Shown: positions 26,968 through 36,305, counted from the stretch's first letter. The stretch is DNA of 64,000 nt from Desertivirga arenae (GCF_017355785.1 NZ_JAFEWE010000018.1:48943-112942), one strand, 5' to 3'. A program made the numbers and translations. Notes: generated by a model from the letters alone, not told the origin.

Positions 26968-27660
26968 GTGAAAAAACAAATAACAACGATAGCATTTGAT
27001 GCTGATGATACTTTGTGGATAAATGAACCTTATTTTCAGGAAGCGGAAACTCATTTTTGCGAATTGCTGGAAAATTATCTCCCAGCGAGTGTTGTTTCAG
27101 CAACGCTGCTAAAGACGGAAATGAAAAATCTTTCTCTATACGGATATGGAGTAAAGGGTTTCATGTTATGTATGATCGAAACAGCCATCAACATTATGGG
27201 AAGTTCTGCAGGACCAGCCTTCGTTTCTAAAATTATTGAGATTGGTCAGGACCTGTTGCAAAAGCCGGTTGAACTCCTGGAGGGTGTGCCGGAAACGCTC
27301 GACCAATTGCACAAACACTACCGGTTGATAGTAGCTACAAAAGGGGATTTGCTGGACCAGGAACGAAAATTAAAACGTTCGGGATTGGAAAAATACTTCC
27401 ACCATATTGAGATCATGAGTGATAAAAAGGTGAGCAATTACCTGAAATTGCTGAAACACCTGGATTGCCAGCCTGAAAACTTCCTCATGCTTGGAAACTC
27501 TGTGAAATCTGATATCCTGCCGGTGCTGGAATTGGGTGCCTTCGCGGCCCATATTCCCTTCCATACTACCTGGGCTCATGAAATACACGACGAGGACTTA
27601 CAGCACCCCAACCTGCTGGAATTGAAAAGCATTGACAATATTTTAAATTATTTGAATTAA
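26968..27660 (+). CDS. HAD family hydrolase
   Basis: The protein has 230 residues from a GTG at 26968 (GTGAAAAAACAAATAAC). An upstream TTG at 26929 falls in promoter-like DNA. Motif I is FDADDTLW (nucleophile and acid Asp). A helical cap follows. Motif II Thr/Ser lies in LIVATKGD, motif III Lys in SDKKVSNY, and motif IV in FLMLGNSVKSDI. It is a haloacid-dehalogenase-type phosphatase of the YjjG-like kind. The stop abuts the CAT-like gene's ATG, so the two are cotranscribed. The substrate is unknown. Confidence 0.9.
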   Translation: MKKQITTIAFDADDTLWINEPYFQEAETHFCELLENYLPASVVSATLLKTEMKNLSLYGYGVKGFMLCMIETAINIMGSSAGPAFVSKIIEIGQDLLQKPVELLEGVPETLDQLHKHYRLIVATKGDLLDQERKLKRSGLEKYFHHIEIMSDKKVSNYLKLLKHLDCQPENFLMLGNSVKSDILPVLELGAFAAHIPFHTTWAHEIHDEDLQHPNLLELKSIDNILNYLN

Positions 27661-28284
27661 ATGAAGACATTGATTGATCTAGGAACCTGGAACAGAAAAG
27701 AACATTTTTCTTTCTTCTCGAAATTTGAGGAACCGTTTTTTGGAATAACTGTTGAAGTCGATTGTACAAGAGCTTACGTAAATACTAAAAAGATGGGAAA
27801 ATCCTTCTTTTTATACTATCTCTACCGGGCGTTGAAAGCAGCTAATCAGATTGAAAACTTTCGCTACAGAATTTTGGATGATAAGGTTTTTCTCTTTGAC
27901 GAGGTCCATGCTTCTCCGACCATTCCGCGACCTGATAATACTTTTGGTTTCGGGTATATCGATTATCAAACTGAAGAAGAATTGTTCTACAAAAACGCAC
28001 TGGAGGAAGTGCAAAGAGTACAAGGGTCGACTACCTTATATCCTACAGTTTCTGGTAGAAGTGTTATTCTTTTTTCTGCACTTCCGTGGCTTAGTTTTAC
28101 GTCAATTTCTCATGCAAGTAATTTTTCTGCCAAGGATAGCTCTCCTAGGATCTCCTTCGGGAAGGTAAATGAGAAGAATGGCGTAAAAACAATGCCGGTT
28201 GCGATACATGTACACCATGGATTATCAGACGGTTATCACATTGGGCTTTTTGTCGAAAAATTCCAGGCGCTGTTGAATGAGTAG
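27661..28284 (+). CDS. Chloramphenicol acetyltransferase-like protein
   Basis: The protein has 207 residues, near the 215-220 of class CATs. The family's catalytic motif is present as HVHHGLSDGYHIG (His acting as general base, with DG). The N-terminal WNRKEHFSFFSKFEEPFFGIT and YYLYRALKAANQIENFRYRI are typical. Members acetylate chloramphenicol or, more often, unknown acceptors; resistance cannot be claimed. It directly follows the HAD gene with no gap. Confidence 0.88.
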   Translation: MKTLIDLGTWNRKEHFSFFSKFEEPFFGITVEVDCTRAYVNTKKMGKSFFLYYLYRALKAANQIENFRYRILDDKVFLFDEVHASPTIPRPDNTFGFGYIDYQTEEELFYKNALEEVQRVQGSTTLYPTVSGRSVILFSALPWLSFTSISHASNFSAKDSSPRISFGKVNEKNGVKTMPVAIHVHHGLSDGYHIGLFVEKFQALLNE

Positions 28285-28313
28285 TGTGACGATTAATACC
28301 AAAAGAATTTGCT

Positions 28314-28880
28314 ATGATAACAATAATAGATTATCAACCGAGATGGCCTAAGCAATTTTTAGAGATTGCAAAAAGATTAAAAGCGGCGGTTGGACCAAAA
28401 ATGCTGGCTATTCATCATATTGGATCAACCAGTATTCCTGGTACGGCAGCAAAAGATGTTATTGATATTCAAATAACTGTTAGTGACATCGACAAGGATG
28501 TACTTGCCTACATTATGGTGTGTGGATTTATCCAACGAAAAGAAATTGTTAGCGACCACCATCCTCCAGGGATTGCCGTTCTTAACGAAGATGAACTTTT
28601 GAAGGTATTTTTTCAGCTGGACAAGCCCGCAGTAAACCTTCATATCAGGAAATTGGGAAAGTTCAACCAACGATACGCTCTTTTATGTCGCGATTATTTA
28701 AGAAATAATCCTGCCGCTACCAAAGCCTATGAACAGGTGAAAATCAATCTTGCCAAGAGGTTTCCAGACAATATGACTGCTTATTATGAAATTAAGGACC
28801 CAGTTTTTGATATTCTAATGGCAGGAGCTGAAATATGGGCAAAAAATGTAAATTGGGTTCAACCAGAATCAGATCTATAA
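28314..28880 (+). CDS. GrpB family (UPF0157) nucleotidyltransferase-like protein
   Basis: The protein has 188 residues with the GrpB signature: ITIIDYQPRWPKQFLEIA, then HHIGSTSIPGTAAKDVIDI, the GS...D.D core of a minimal nucleotidyltransferase fold, and NLHIRKLG later. Function is poorly known in bacteria. It ends one base before the GNAT gene, so it is cotranscribed with it and probably with the HAD/CAT-like pair upstream (30-bp gap). Confidence 0.9.
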   Translation: MITIIDYQPRWPKQFLEIAKRLKAAVGPKMLAIHHIGSTSIPGTAAKDVIDIQITVSDIDKDVLAYIMVCGFIQRKEIVSDHHPPGIAVLNEDELLKVFFQLDKPAVNLHIRKLGKFNQRYALLCRDYLRNNPAATKAYEQVKINLAKRFPDNMTAYYEIKDPVFDILMAGAEIWAKNVNWVQPESDL

Positions 28881-28881
28881 A

Positions 28882-29340
28882 ATGAATGAAATTTTTATTC
28901 CGAACCGGGAAGAACTGCCTGAACTGATTGAATTATGGGAGACGTCAGTGCGAAGTACCCATCACTTTCTTTCAGAAGAAGACATAGTAATGTATAAAGA
29001 GCTTTTAAGCTCAATATTACCGGTGCTGGAACTGTATAGCTTGAGTGACAGTACCGGTAAAACCGGCTTTATTGGTATATCCGAGGATACTGTACAAGCC
29101 TTGTTTATTCATCCTGAACATATGGGAAAAGGATTAGGCATGAAATTGATGAATTTTGCCATGCTTCAGAAAGGGGTACGAAAGGTAGAGGTAAATGAAC
29201 AGAACACCAGGGCATTTGAGTTTTATAAGAAACTTGGTTTTGTGGTTATTGGCAGAACGCCATTGGATGGTATGAACCGCCCCTATCCTATCCTTAGCCT
29301 CCAGCTAGTCAACGAGGAACAGACCAGGTCACAAAATTAA
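28882..29340 (+). CDS. GNAT family N-acetyltransferase
   Basis: The protein has 152 residues. The acetyl-CoA binding loop is seen as VQALFIHPEHMGKGLGMKL (Q/RxxGxG/A variant), followed by VNEQNTRAFEFYKKLGFVVIGRT, the classic GNAT motif B. The acceptor is unknown. It is last in a four-gene plus-strand run (HAD, CAT-like, GrpB, GNAT) and convergent with the kinase at 29381. Confidence 0.92.
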   Translation: MNEIFIPNREELPELIELWETSVRSTHHFLSEEDIVMYKELLSSILPVLELYSLSDSTGKTGFIGISEDTVQALFIHPEHMGKGLGMKLMNFAMLQKGVRKVEVNEQNTRAFEFYKKLGFVVIGRTPLDGMNRPYPILSLQLVNEEQTRSQN

Positions 29341-29380
29341 TCGTTATAAATTTAGGTTAAAAGGCTTTGAATTAATGAAC

Positions 29381-31249
29381 TCAGTTTTGCTTTAAAGGAA
29401 TTTCAAACCAGAAAGTAGATCCCTTTTCTACCTCACTTATTACACCATATTTTCCCTTGTGGAGTTTTATGATCTCGGCAATTATATAGAGACCCAACCC
29501 TAGGCCAGAAACATCAGTCAGTTTCTCGTCTACGCGATAAAATCGTTCAAATAGATGTTCCAGCTTTTCGGGAGGTATACCTTTTCCCTTATCAACTACC
29601 TGTACTTTGAGCCATCCTTCATAAACAGAAGTAATTACCTGAACAGAAGTCTCTTCCGGGGAATATTTGATTGCATTACTAAGCAAATTATTGATGACCT
29701 GTCCAAGGCGCACTTCGTCTGCTTCTATCTCTACATCTACAGGGCCCTCTATTTGTATTTGCCTGTGGCTTGAATAAGAATGAAGAACTTCTTCCAAAAG
29801 GCTACCAAAATGGAATGTGGTAATATTCAAATGCAACTTCCCTTCTTTAAAGCCTGTGTTGTCTAGAAGATCTCCTATCAGGGACATTAACTTGTTAACT
29901 TGTTGAGTTGCCTTTATTACAAACACAAGAAGGGTATTTTCATCAGAATGGTTTTGAATAAGGCGTTTCAAAATCTGAATAGAAGCCTTTATTGTTGTTA
30001 TAGGTGTTTTTAGCTCGTGGCTTGCCACACTGATAAATTCTTCTTTCTTCTCTACTAACTTGTTTAAAACTTCATTTTCAGTTTTCCTGATCTCTGCTTC
30101 CTTTCGGTCTGTGATATTTTGTACTACAGCGATGTACTGCTGCACAGATCCTTTTTCATCCCTTTGAAAAACCATCCTGCGTTCGTTCAGCCACATCCAC
30201 TCATCGTGATCAGCTAAATGCTGCTTTTTAACCCGGTATTCAATTTCCCGTATCTCTCCGTCTGTAGCCGTGTAAAAATGATCATGAAAAAATAACGCTG
30301 CCTGCCGGTCTTCGAGATGTACTAACTCTACCCTCTCCTCCTTATTCATCTTCTTGAGCTCTTCGGGACTGTAATTGGAAAGATGAGATTTATTCAGGTA
30401 GACTATAGATTCGGAAGGAATATCATAGATCATTATAAGATCTGGGGTGGTGGTGGTAATAGAAGTTGCCAGGTGAAGGCTTTCCCTGAGTCTGTCTTCC
30501 ACCAATTGTTGCCTTCTTTTAACCAAAACAAAATCATGTATGTCAGTAGCGGTACCCACCCACAATGAGGGCTTTTTTTCTTTTGTTGGCAAGGGAACTA
30601 AACTGTCGGCATGCCACCGATATTCGCCTTTTTTGTTCAAAACCCGGAACTTCGTTTTAAAAGCTTTTCCTGATTCTACATTTTGATCCCAAAGCAGCAT
30701 TTTTTTTTCAAAATCCGCCGCATGAATTCTTTCACCCCATCCATATCCCATGCCCTCTTCTATGGCTGTCCCAGTATATTCTGTCCAGCGTTTGTTGAGA
30801 TAAACAACCTCCGCTTTTTCATTCAACATAAACGCAATGTGAGGAATGTAGTCAAGTACAAGACTTAATACCTTTATATTCTGAATGATCTCTTCCTGCA
30901 CCGGGCCTTCACTATCCGCCAGGTTCAGGATCACAGCAACGCCTTCGTTCCATTTGTAAGCTGTAACATTGAACCATCGCGAATGGCTGAGAGAATAATA
31001 CTGTTGTGAAACTTTTTCTCTTTGTAAAGATGCACGTATTAGAATATCAGATAAGAGCGCAGCTTCTTTGAAGGGGTACACCTCCCAGAAAGAGGCATGC
31101 ATTAATTGTGTCTTCGCTGTATTAAAAAAATCACACGCACTCCTATTTATATATTGAAACTTGTATTCGGCATCCAATACAAAAAATACATCCGTAATAC
31201 TATTCAATGCTATTTCAACCGGATCATCAAAGGAAATATGTTCTATCAT
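29381..31249 (-). CDS. PAS-PAS-PAS histidine kinase
   Basis: This soluble 622-residue kinase has three PAS domains (about 10-110, 130-245 and 260-390; PAC motifs EYRWHADSLVPL and DEWMWLNERRMVF), HisKA (H-box FISVASHELKTPI, about 405) and HATPase (NNLLSNAIKYSP, DKGKGIP, GLGLGLYII). There is no receiver. It is downstream of small-RNA copy 1 and the receiver at 31696 on the same strand, and a TAGCTTTG box (31329-31336) suggests its own promoter. The receiver 450 bp upstream is a possible phospho-acceptor. Confidence 0.92.
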   Translation of the reverse strand: MIEHISFDDPVEIALNSITDVFFVLDAEYKFQYINRSACDFFNTAKTQLMHASFWEVYPFKEAALLSDILIRASLQREKVSQQYYSLSHSRWFNVTAYKWNEGVAVILNLADSEGPVQEEIIQNIKVLSLVLDYIPHIAFMLNEKAEVVYLNKRWTEYTGTAIEEGMGYGWGERIHAADFEKKMLLWDQNVESGKAFKTKFRVLNKKGEYRWHADSLVPLPTKEKKPSLWVGTATDIHDFVLVKRRQQLVEDRLRESLHLATSITTTTPDLIMIYDIPSESIVYLNKSHLSNYSPEELKKMNKEERVELVHLEDRQAALFFHDHFYTATDGEIREIEYRVKKQHLADHDEWMWLNERRMVFQRDEKGSVQQYIAVVQNITDRKEAEIRKTENEVLNKLVEKKEEFISVASHELKTPITTIKASIQILKRLIQNHSDENTLLVFVIKATQQVNKLMSLIGDLLDNTGFKEGKLHLNITTFHFGSLLEEVLHSYSSHRQIQIEGPVDVEIEADEVRLGQVINNLLSNAIKYSPEETSVQVITSVYEGWLKVQVVDKGKGIPPEKLEHLFERFYRVDEKLTDVSGLGLGLYIIAEIIKLHKGKYGVISEVEKGSTFWFEIPLKQN

Positions 31250-31328
31250 AGTAAGGAGCAGATGAGACGAATGAATGAATGGCTAATGGTGTATTAGCAA
31301 TATTTACTGGCACTAGTATATAACAACA

Positions 31329-31336
31329 CAAAGCTA
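31329..31336 (-). promoter_or_regulatory. Candidate -7 box of the three-PAS kinase
   Basis: TAGCTTTG on the minus strand fits TAnnTTTG, giving a leader of about 75 nt. No clear -33 element was found. Confidence 0.3.
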
Positions 31337-31443
31337 CACAAGTGTTTAGGTTTGTTGGTTTACAGTTTTTATGAAGAATAAAATAAGTTTTACCTGACGG
31401 AAATTCTTCAGAAGTTCAGATTACGGATATTTTTCAATAATTA

Positions 31444-31507
31444 TAAAAAAGGGCCAGATTACTCTAGCCCTACATCTACCTATGAAAAACATTGCTTTGG
31501 GAGCAAT
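31444..31507 (-). ncRNA. Small RNA family, copy 1
   Basis: The predicted RNA of about 64 nt begins with ATTGCTCCCAAAGCAAT (6-bp hairpin). It continues with the linker GTTTTTCATAGGTAGATGT, identical in all four copies, and ends with AGGGCTAGA-GTAA-TCTGGCCCT plus six T, a 9-bp terminator stem with a GNRA loop. A GTAAC...GTAAT element lies 35 nt before the first TTGCTC. It sits between the receiver gene (31696) and the three-PAS kinase on their strand. The plus strand reads MKNIALGAITLLL from an ATG, but the frame is not kept in the other copies. Confidence 0.8.
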
Positions 31508-31513
31508 AACATT

Positions 31514-31541
31514 ATTACTGCATTTCCCGGCAAATAGTTAC
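31514..31541 (-). promoter_or_regulatory. GTAAC-N18-GTAAT promoter-like element of small-RNA copy 1
   Basis: GTAAC (31541-31537) and GTAAT (31518-31514) are separated by 18 bp, 7 bp before the predicted RNA start. The arrangement resembles ECF-type sigma promoters rather than TAnnTTTG. Confidence 0.6.
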
Positions 31542-31642
31542 ACCAAAAAAGATTTCTGAGATCAAAACAAATTAGCACAAAGAATCTTTGCTATTAGGTA
31601 AGGTTAAATTCATTTTCTCAATTGTTAAAACTAAGTTATTGT

Positions 31643-31669
31643 AAGGGAGCTTTTAAGGCTCCCTTTTTT
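31643..31669 (+). terminator. Plus-strand intrinsic terminator with no plus-strand gene before it
   Basis: AAGGGAGC / GCTCCCTT forms an 8-bp stem with a 7-nt loop, followed by TTTTTT on the plus strand. The flanking genes are on the minus strand, so it would end an unannotated plus-strand transcript starting in 31540-31640, or act as an antisense barrier. A CAAAG-AAT-CTTTG hairpin lies at 31579-31591. Confidence 0.7.
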
Positions 31670-31695
31670 AATTTATAGACTCAGATCCTGCAGTA

Positions 31696-32070
31696 CTAGA
31701 TAGTTCCCTCAGAAGTTAATAACTCTATTTTCTGCAACAATACATCCATTTCAAACGGCTTTGCAAGAAACTCGGTTGCTCCTGCCTCCTTCGCTGTTTT
31801 TTCCAGATCCCGGCTTGCTGAAAGCATTATTACAGGAATATTCTGAGTTGCAGGGGAACATCTTAATAACTGGCATATTTCCTTTCCATCTTCTCCAGAC
31901 AACCAGATGTCCAGCAAGATCAGATCTGCGCTTCCCCTTGCCAGGAAGGAGAACAGATCAGACCCTTTACTAAAGCTAGTTATAGTATAACCTGCAAATT
32001 CAAGCATCACTTCCAGGGAATCTACAATTCCCGGATCATCATCTACCACAACTATATTCTTATTTTTCAT
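31696..32070 (-). CDS. Single-domain response regulator (CheY-like receiver)
   Basis: The protein has 124 residues. All receiver positions are present: acidic pair D10/D11, phospho-acceptor D54 (LILLDIWL), S84 (IMLSAS) and K104 (FLAKPF). There is no output domain, so it acts as a phosphate carrier or by protein contact. It lies 13 bp after the multi-PAS kinase and is last in the BLUF-RsbQ-kinase-kinase-receiver unit. It is probably phosphorylated by one or both kinases encoded upstream. Confidence 0.95.
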   Translation of the reverse strand: MKNKNIVVVDDDPGIVDSLEVMLEFAGYTITSFSKGSDLFSFLARGSADLILLDIWLSGEDGKEICQLLRCSPATQNIPVIMLSASRDLEKTAKEAGATEFLAKPFEMDVLLQKIELLTSEGTI

Positions 32071-32083
32071 TCTTGAGCGTTAA

Positions 32084-34732
32084 TTAATTTTTTGCATTAA
32101 TGTCCTGGGGCAGGCAGAAGCAAAACGTTGATCCCTTGCCTTCTGTACTGCTTACCCAAATCTCGCCTCCTTCGCGCTTAACGATTTCTGAAGATATATA
32201 TAAACCTAAACCCAACCCAGGAAAGGTATGTTCTTTAGTACCACTAACGCGGTAGAATTGTTCGAACACCCGCTCTCTTTTATTGGCTGGGATACCGATA
32301 CCAAAATCTTGTACACACAACCGTACATTATTCCCATCGGCGCGTGAATAGATAATAACTTTGTCTGCCTGAGGGGAGTACTTGATCGCATTTGAAATCA
32401 GGTTGGTAATAACTTGCCCGATACGATCCCGGTCAGCAAAAACGCTTCCCTCAAATTCAAGTTTAGGAACAAGCTCATGCTTCGTGGTCCTTTGCAGCTC
32501 TTCAATGATCTCCTGGATCAGAGTATTAAAGTCAAAGGAAGCATCATTAAATTGCATCCTGCCGGTTTGTATTTTAGTTACGTCGAGCAAATCACCAATA
32601 AGAGAGGTAAGCTTATTCAGCTGCAGATCCATTTTATTTACCAGGGCTGCTTTTTTTGCGTCTCCGTCTGTCCTTAACATCGCTTCTAACACTTGCGTAT
32701 AAGCTTTAATACTGGTAACGGGTGTTTTTAATTCATGGCTTGCAATTCCCAGGAAGTTATCCTTTTGCTTCTGTAAAATCTTAAATTCATTAATATCAGT
32801 ATTGGTTCCGATCCAGCGAATTATTTCCCCAGCCTCATTTTTAATCGGAACAGCTCTTCCCAAAAACCAACGGTATTCACCTTCCCTGAACCGGTCAATA
32901 AAGCGGTATTCTATTTCATAGACAGTACCCGTTTGTACACATTTATACCAGGTATCTACCACGCGGTCCAGGTCGTCAGGATGTAGTACGGGGGCCCAAC
33001 TTTCATCACCGAAGTTCTCTCTGCTGAAGCCAGTGTAGTCATACCACTGTTGATTATAATAGTCAAGATAGCCGTCAGCGCGAGCAGTCCACACTATTTG
33101 CGGCATAGAATCTGCTAATTCTTCCAGCTTTTGCTGACTTTCCTTCAACTTCAATTCATTCTCTTCGATCAACTTCCGTGATAGCACCTGGTCTGTTACA
33201 TCGATGCACATTACTAAAATACTTTTTAGGTTCTCCTGGAAGGTTATTTGTTTGTAGGTGAAATTGAAGTAATAAACCTTGAGTTCGCCATTAACTATGA
33301 TCTCCGCCTTACTTTCTGTATTGGTGTATTCTTCTCCCGTTTCATAAACCCTTCGAAGCAGGTCAGGATAAGCCTGACCTTTCAACTCAGGCATAAAATC
33401 CAACAATTCTCTGTTTAGGATAGTTCTGTCTCTACCCCAGATCTCCAACATGGCATCATTTACTAATTCAAGCACCATGTTCTCGCCGCTTAGCAATGCG
33501 GTAGGAACAGGAGCTTTATCCACGAGGTTTTTAAACCTCGCTTCACTTTCCTCAGCCCGCTGTCGTGATAGTACCAGGTCGGTTACATCGTACCCTAGCG
33601 ACATGATAGATGTTACTTCTCCGTTTTCATAAATAGGGTGATATACAAAATTTATATAGAGTGTCTTAGGCCCATTATTATACATAATAGTAACCGGAAG
33701 TTCTGTACCATAGAAAGGTTCGCCATTGTGATATACATTATCAAGAATACCAATGAAGCCTTGCTCGATAAGTTCAGGAAAAACATCTACCACTTTTTGA
33801 CCTATAACAGCTTCTGTTCTGCACCATATTTCGAGGGATTTGGCATTAGCTGTTTCTATAATAAATTCCTTCCCTTTAATTACCGCCATGGCTACAGGGG
33901 CTTGCAGGATCAGGTCTTTAAGCTTATTTTCGTTATTCTGTGCTTTTTGTCTAACTAATACTTGCTCGGTTACATCTACTGCCATGTTCAGAATGCCGTA
34001 GATCTCTCCTTTAGAATTTCTGAGAGCCTTGTAGCTGAAGTTGTAGTAGAAGCGTTGGAGCTTCCCTTCTACGATCAGGTCTACCGGGTCCTCCGTAGCC
34101 TTATAAGTGATCCCGGTAAGAAAAACCTGTTGCAATAATTGATGAAAAGGTTGACCTTCCAATTCAGGGAGCGCTTCGTTTAGTGTTTTACCTATTACTT
34201 TCCCGTCCTTTCTCCAAACATCTAACATGGCATCATTAGCCACCTCTATTCTCATTTCCTGGCCAACATATATAGCAGTAGCAACATCGGCTTCTAAAAC
34301 CAGTCCTTTGAATTTCTTTTCACTGTCAATAAGACTTTTCTTTGCCAACACCTGTTCAGTTACTTCTGTGGCTACTACGCTAACGCCAGTAATTATTCCT
34401 TCCTGATCGCGAACCGGGGCATAGATATAGTTGAAATAAGCATCCTCCAGCTCCCCATGCCTCTGTAACTTCGCCAGGGTTTCATAACCCCGTTGTTCGA
34501 TTCCAGTGCTATAGACCTTTTTTAGCAGATCAGGGAATTCCTGAGCCGAGATCTCGGGTAATGCTTCTATAAGTGGCAATCCTATAATTTCTTTTTCCTT
34601 CCCCCATAACTCAAGTATTTGCGTGTTAGCTACATCTACTAAAAGTTCTTCTCCTTTCAGGTAAGCCAGCGCCACTGGGGCTTGTTGAAACAAGGAAAAC
34701 AAGCTTTCCTGACTAAACATTTCGAAATTCAT
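32084..34732 (-). CDS. Multi-PAS histidine kinase (five PAS domains)
   Basis: The protein has 882 residues from the ATG at 34732; an upstream GTG at 34813 adds 27 Cys-rich residues that do not look like part of the protein. Four PAS domains of one type repeat about every 128 residues (QAPVALAYLKG, EADVATAIYVG, QAPVAMAVIKG, KAPVPTALLSG, each later with ALPE or FPEL). They are followed by a different fifth PAS (PQIVWTARADGYLDYYNQQW, PAC EYRWFLGRAVPI), HisKA (H-box FLGIASHELKTPV) and HATPase (NLISNAIKYSP, DFGIGIP, GLGLGLYIS). It is soluble and has no receiver. The neighbouring receiver at 31696 is the likely target. The tandem PAS set looks like recent internal duplication. Confidence 0.93.
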   Translation of the reverse strand: MNFEMFSQESLFSLFQQAPVALAYLKGEELLVDVANTQILELWGKEKEIIGLPLIEALPEISAQEFPDLLKKVYSTGIEQRGYETLAKLQRHGELEDAYFNYIYAPVRDQEGIITGVSVVATEVTEQVLAKKSLIDSEKKFKGLVLEADVATAIYVGQEMRIEVANDAMLDVWRKDGKVIGKTLNEALPELEGQPFHQLLQQVFLTGITYKATEDPVDLIVEGKLQRFYYNFSYKALRNSKGEIYGILNMAVDVTEQVLVRQKAQNNENKLKDLILQAPVAMAVIKGKEFIIETANAKSLEIWCRTEAVIGQKVVDVFPELIEQGFIGILDNVYHNGEPFYGTELPVTIMYNNGPKTLYINFVYHPIYENGEVTSIMSLGYDVTDLVLSRQRAEESEARFKNLVDKAPVPTALLSGENMVLELVNDAMLEIWGRDRTILNRELLDFMPELKGQAYPDLLRRVYETGEEYTNTESKAEIIVNGELKVYYFNFTYKQITFQENLKSILVMCIDVTDQVLSRKLIEENELKLKESQQKLEELADSMPQIVWTARADGYLDYYNQQWYDYTGFSRENFGDESWAPVLHPDDLDRVVDTWYKCVQTGTVYEIEYRFIDRFREGEYRWFLGRAVPIKNEAGEIIRWIGTNTDINEFKILQKQKDNFLGIASHELKTPVTSIKAYTQVLEAMLRTDGDAKKAALVNKMDLQLNKLTSLIGDLLDVTKIQTGRMQFNDASFDFNTLIQEIIEELQRTTKHELVPKLEFEGSVFADRDRIGQVITNLISNAIKYSPQADKVIIYSRADGNNVRLCVQDFGIGIPANKRERVFEQFYRVSGTKEHTFPGLGLGLYISSEIVKREGGEIWVSSTEGKGSTFCFCLPQDINAKN

Positions 34733-34816
34733 TGTAAATTTTACAATTAAACATTTAAAAAAACAGTACTCTAACGTGCTTTCCAGATGTTGAGTACACC
34801 ATAACGGAATCACCTT

Positions 34817-36301
34817 TTAGCTTTGAGAAAGCGGCAAGGAAAAATAAAAGCTACTTCCTTTATTTATCTCACTATTAACAAAAACTCTGCTTTGGTGGTG
34901 CCGGAGGATATTCTGGATAATATAAAGCCCCAAACCTAAGCCCGCCGCCTTATTGTTATTCTTTGTATCATTCACCCTGTAGTACTTTTCAAAAATCAGG
35001 TCGAGCTGTTCCTGAGGGATACCAACTCCAAAATCCCTGATTTCAATCTTCACTAAAGTCCCGCTAGCATTCGGTTCCAAATAAACCTCTACTTGGTCTG
35101 CATCAGGAGAATACTTAATTGCATTATTTATCAAATTAATTACAACCTGCATAATCCTTTGCCTGTCAGCGAAAACGGCGAGAGACAGGGTAGGATCGAA
35201 TTGGGAAATTATAGTATGAGAGCGACGGGCAGCCGACACAATATCAATACATTCTTGCAGAGCTTCTGTAATAGAAAAGGTAGTGGGGTTTAGTGAAAGT
35301 TGATTAGCATCTATTTTAGATACGTCCAATAAGCTGCTTGCTAGGAATTCCAAAGAGTTAAGAGAGATATTAGCTCTTGAAAGAAAGTTTTCAGCATTGG
35401 CAGGCAGAGCTATTCTCTGAAGGATCTGATGGTAAGCCTTGAGACTGGTAATAGGGGTTTTTAGTTCGTGACTTGCAATATTGATAAATTCATCGCGGCG
35501 TTGGATAGACTTTACCTGACTGTCAATATTTGTACAAGAGCCTATCCAACGCGCCGGGGCGCTTGCTTCTTCGATATAAACCTCGCCCTTAATTAAATGC
35601 CACTCAAATGAATCAGCCTGATTTTTAAGCCTTATTTCGACTGCAAAGCCCTGACGTTTATTTAAGCCTGTTCTCCAGGCCTTGAATAATTTGAAGCGAT
35701 CGTGAGTACATACCTTCTCCAATGCGGTATTAAGCGAAAATTCAGCAGTATTGAAATATTGATAAAATCGTCTGTTAACATAATCGATCTTACCATCCGC
35801 TGCGGCTGTCCAAATGATCTCTGGGTTAAAGTCAGATAGCACCTCGAATCGTTTGCGCTCTGCATCTGCTTTTTTCTTGGATAACAGTAATTCCTGTTCG
35901 TAAAGCTTACGCTCCCTGACGTCGTAAAGCGTGGCATTTACAGCTTTTACCTGGCCATCTTCTGCTTTAACGGAGACTGCACTTAGAAAAACAGGAAAAG
36001 AACTTCTATCTTTTGCCAGGATATCGTAGCTAAGCTGATTAACCACACCCGTAGCATTTACCAGGGGGCGAAAAAACATCTCAAAATGGAGAGCAGCGCC
36101 TTTAGAGATAAGGTCAGTAAATTTCTTCTTGTATAGCACCTCCTCTGAATTGTAGTTCAACCACCTGAGGAGCGTTCTATTTATCTTGATTATAGTTCCA
36201 TCAGGCAGGAATGATAAATAGCCACAGGGAGCATTTTGATAGAGTTCTTCTGTATCAATTAATTCATCCACCACTCTCCGGTCAATATTACTCAAACTCA
36301 A
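34817..36301 (-). CDS. PAS-PAS histidine kinase coupled to RsbQ and BLUF genes
   Basis: The protein has 494 residues. PAS 1 (about 20-130; APCGYLSFLPDGTIIKIN, DLISKGAALHFEMFFRPL, VFLSAVSV) is of the type found in RsbP-like phosphatases. PAS 2 (145-265; FNPEIIWTAAADGKIDYVN) is followed by HisKA (FINIASHELKTPI) and HATPase (NLINNAIKYSP, DFGVGIP, GLGLGLYII). It starts 4 bp after the RsbQ-like gene. In Bacillus, RsbQ supplies a signal to the PAS domain of RsbP; here a PAS kinase takes the place of RsbP. That parallel is inference from gene order and PAS type. Confidence 0.92.
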   Translation of the reverse strand: MSLSNIDRRVVDELIDTEELYQNAPCGYLSFLPDGTIIKINRTLLRWLNYNSEEVLYKKKFTDLISKGAALHFEMFFRPLVNATGVVNQLSYDILAKDRSSFPVFLSAVSVKAEDGQVKAVNATLYDVRERKLYEQELLLSKKKADAERKRFEVLSDFNPEIIWTAAADGKIDYVNRRFYQYFNTAEFSLNTALEKVCTHDRFKLFKAWRTGLNKRQGFAVEIRLKNQADSFEWHLIKGEVYIEEASAPARWIGSCTNIDSQVKSIQRRDEFINIASHELKTPITSLKAYHQILQRIALPANAENFLSRANISLNSLEFLASSLLDVSKIDANQLSLNPTTFSITEALQECIDIVSAARRSHTIISQFDPTLSLAVFADRQRIMQVVINLINNAIKYSPDADQVEVYLEPNASGTLVKIEIRDFGVGIPQEQLDLIFEKYYRVNDTKNNNKAAGLGLGLYIIQNILRHHQSRVFVNSEINKGSSFYFSLPLSQS

Positions 36302-36305
36302 TATT

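Noticed and set aside
27661..28284. Chloramphenicol resistance
   Set aside because: The catalytic HHGLSDG motif supports the CAT fold, but many such proteins act on other acceptors; resistance cannot be inferred.
31482..31560. Plus-strand micro-ORF starting MKNIALGAITLLL that resembles a signal peptide
   Set aside because: The same place in copies 2 and 4 does not keep the reading frame, whereas the minus-strand RNA structure and promoter spacing are kept in all copies.
34733..34813. GTG start that lengthens the multi-PAS kinase by 27 residues
   Set aside because: The added residues are Cys-rich and unlike a PAS N-terminus; the ATG at 34732 is more plausible.
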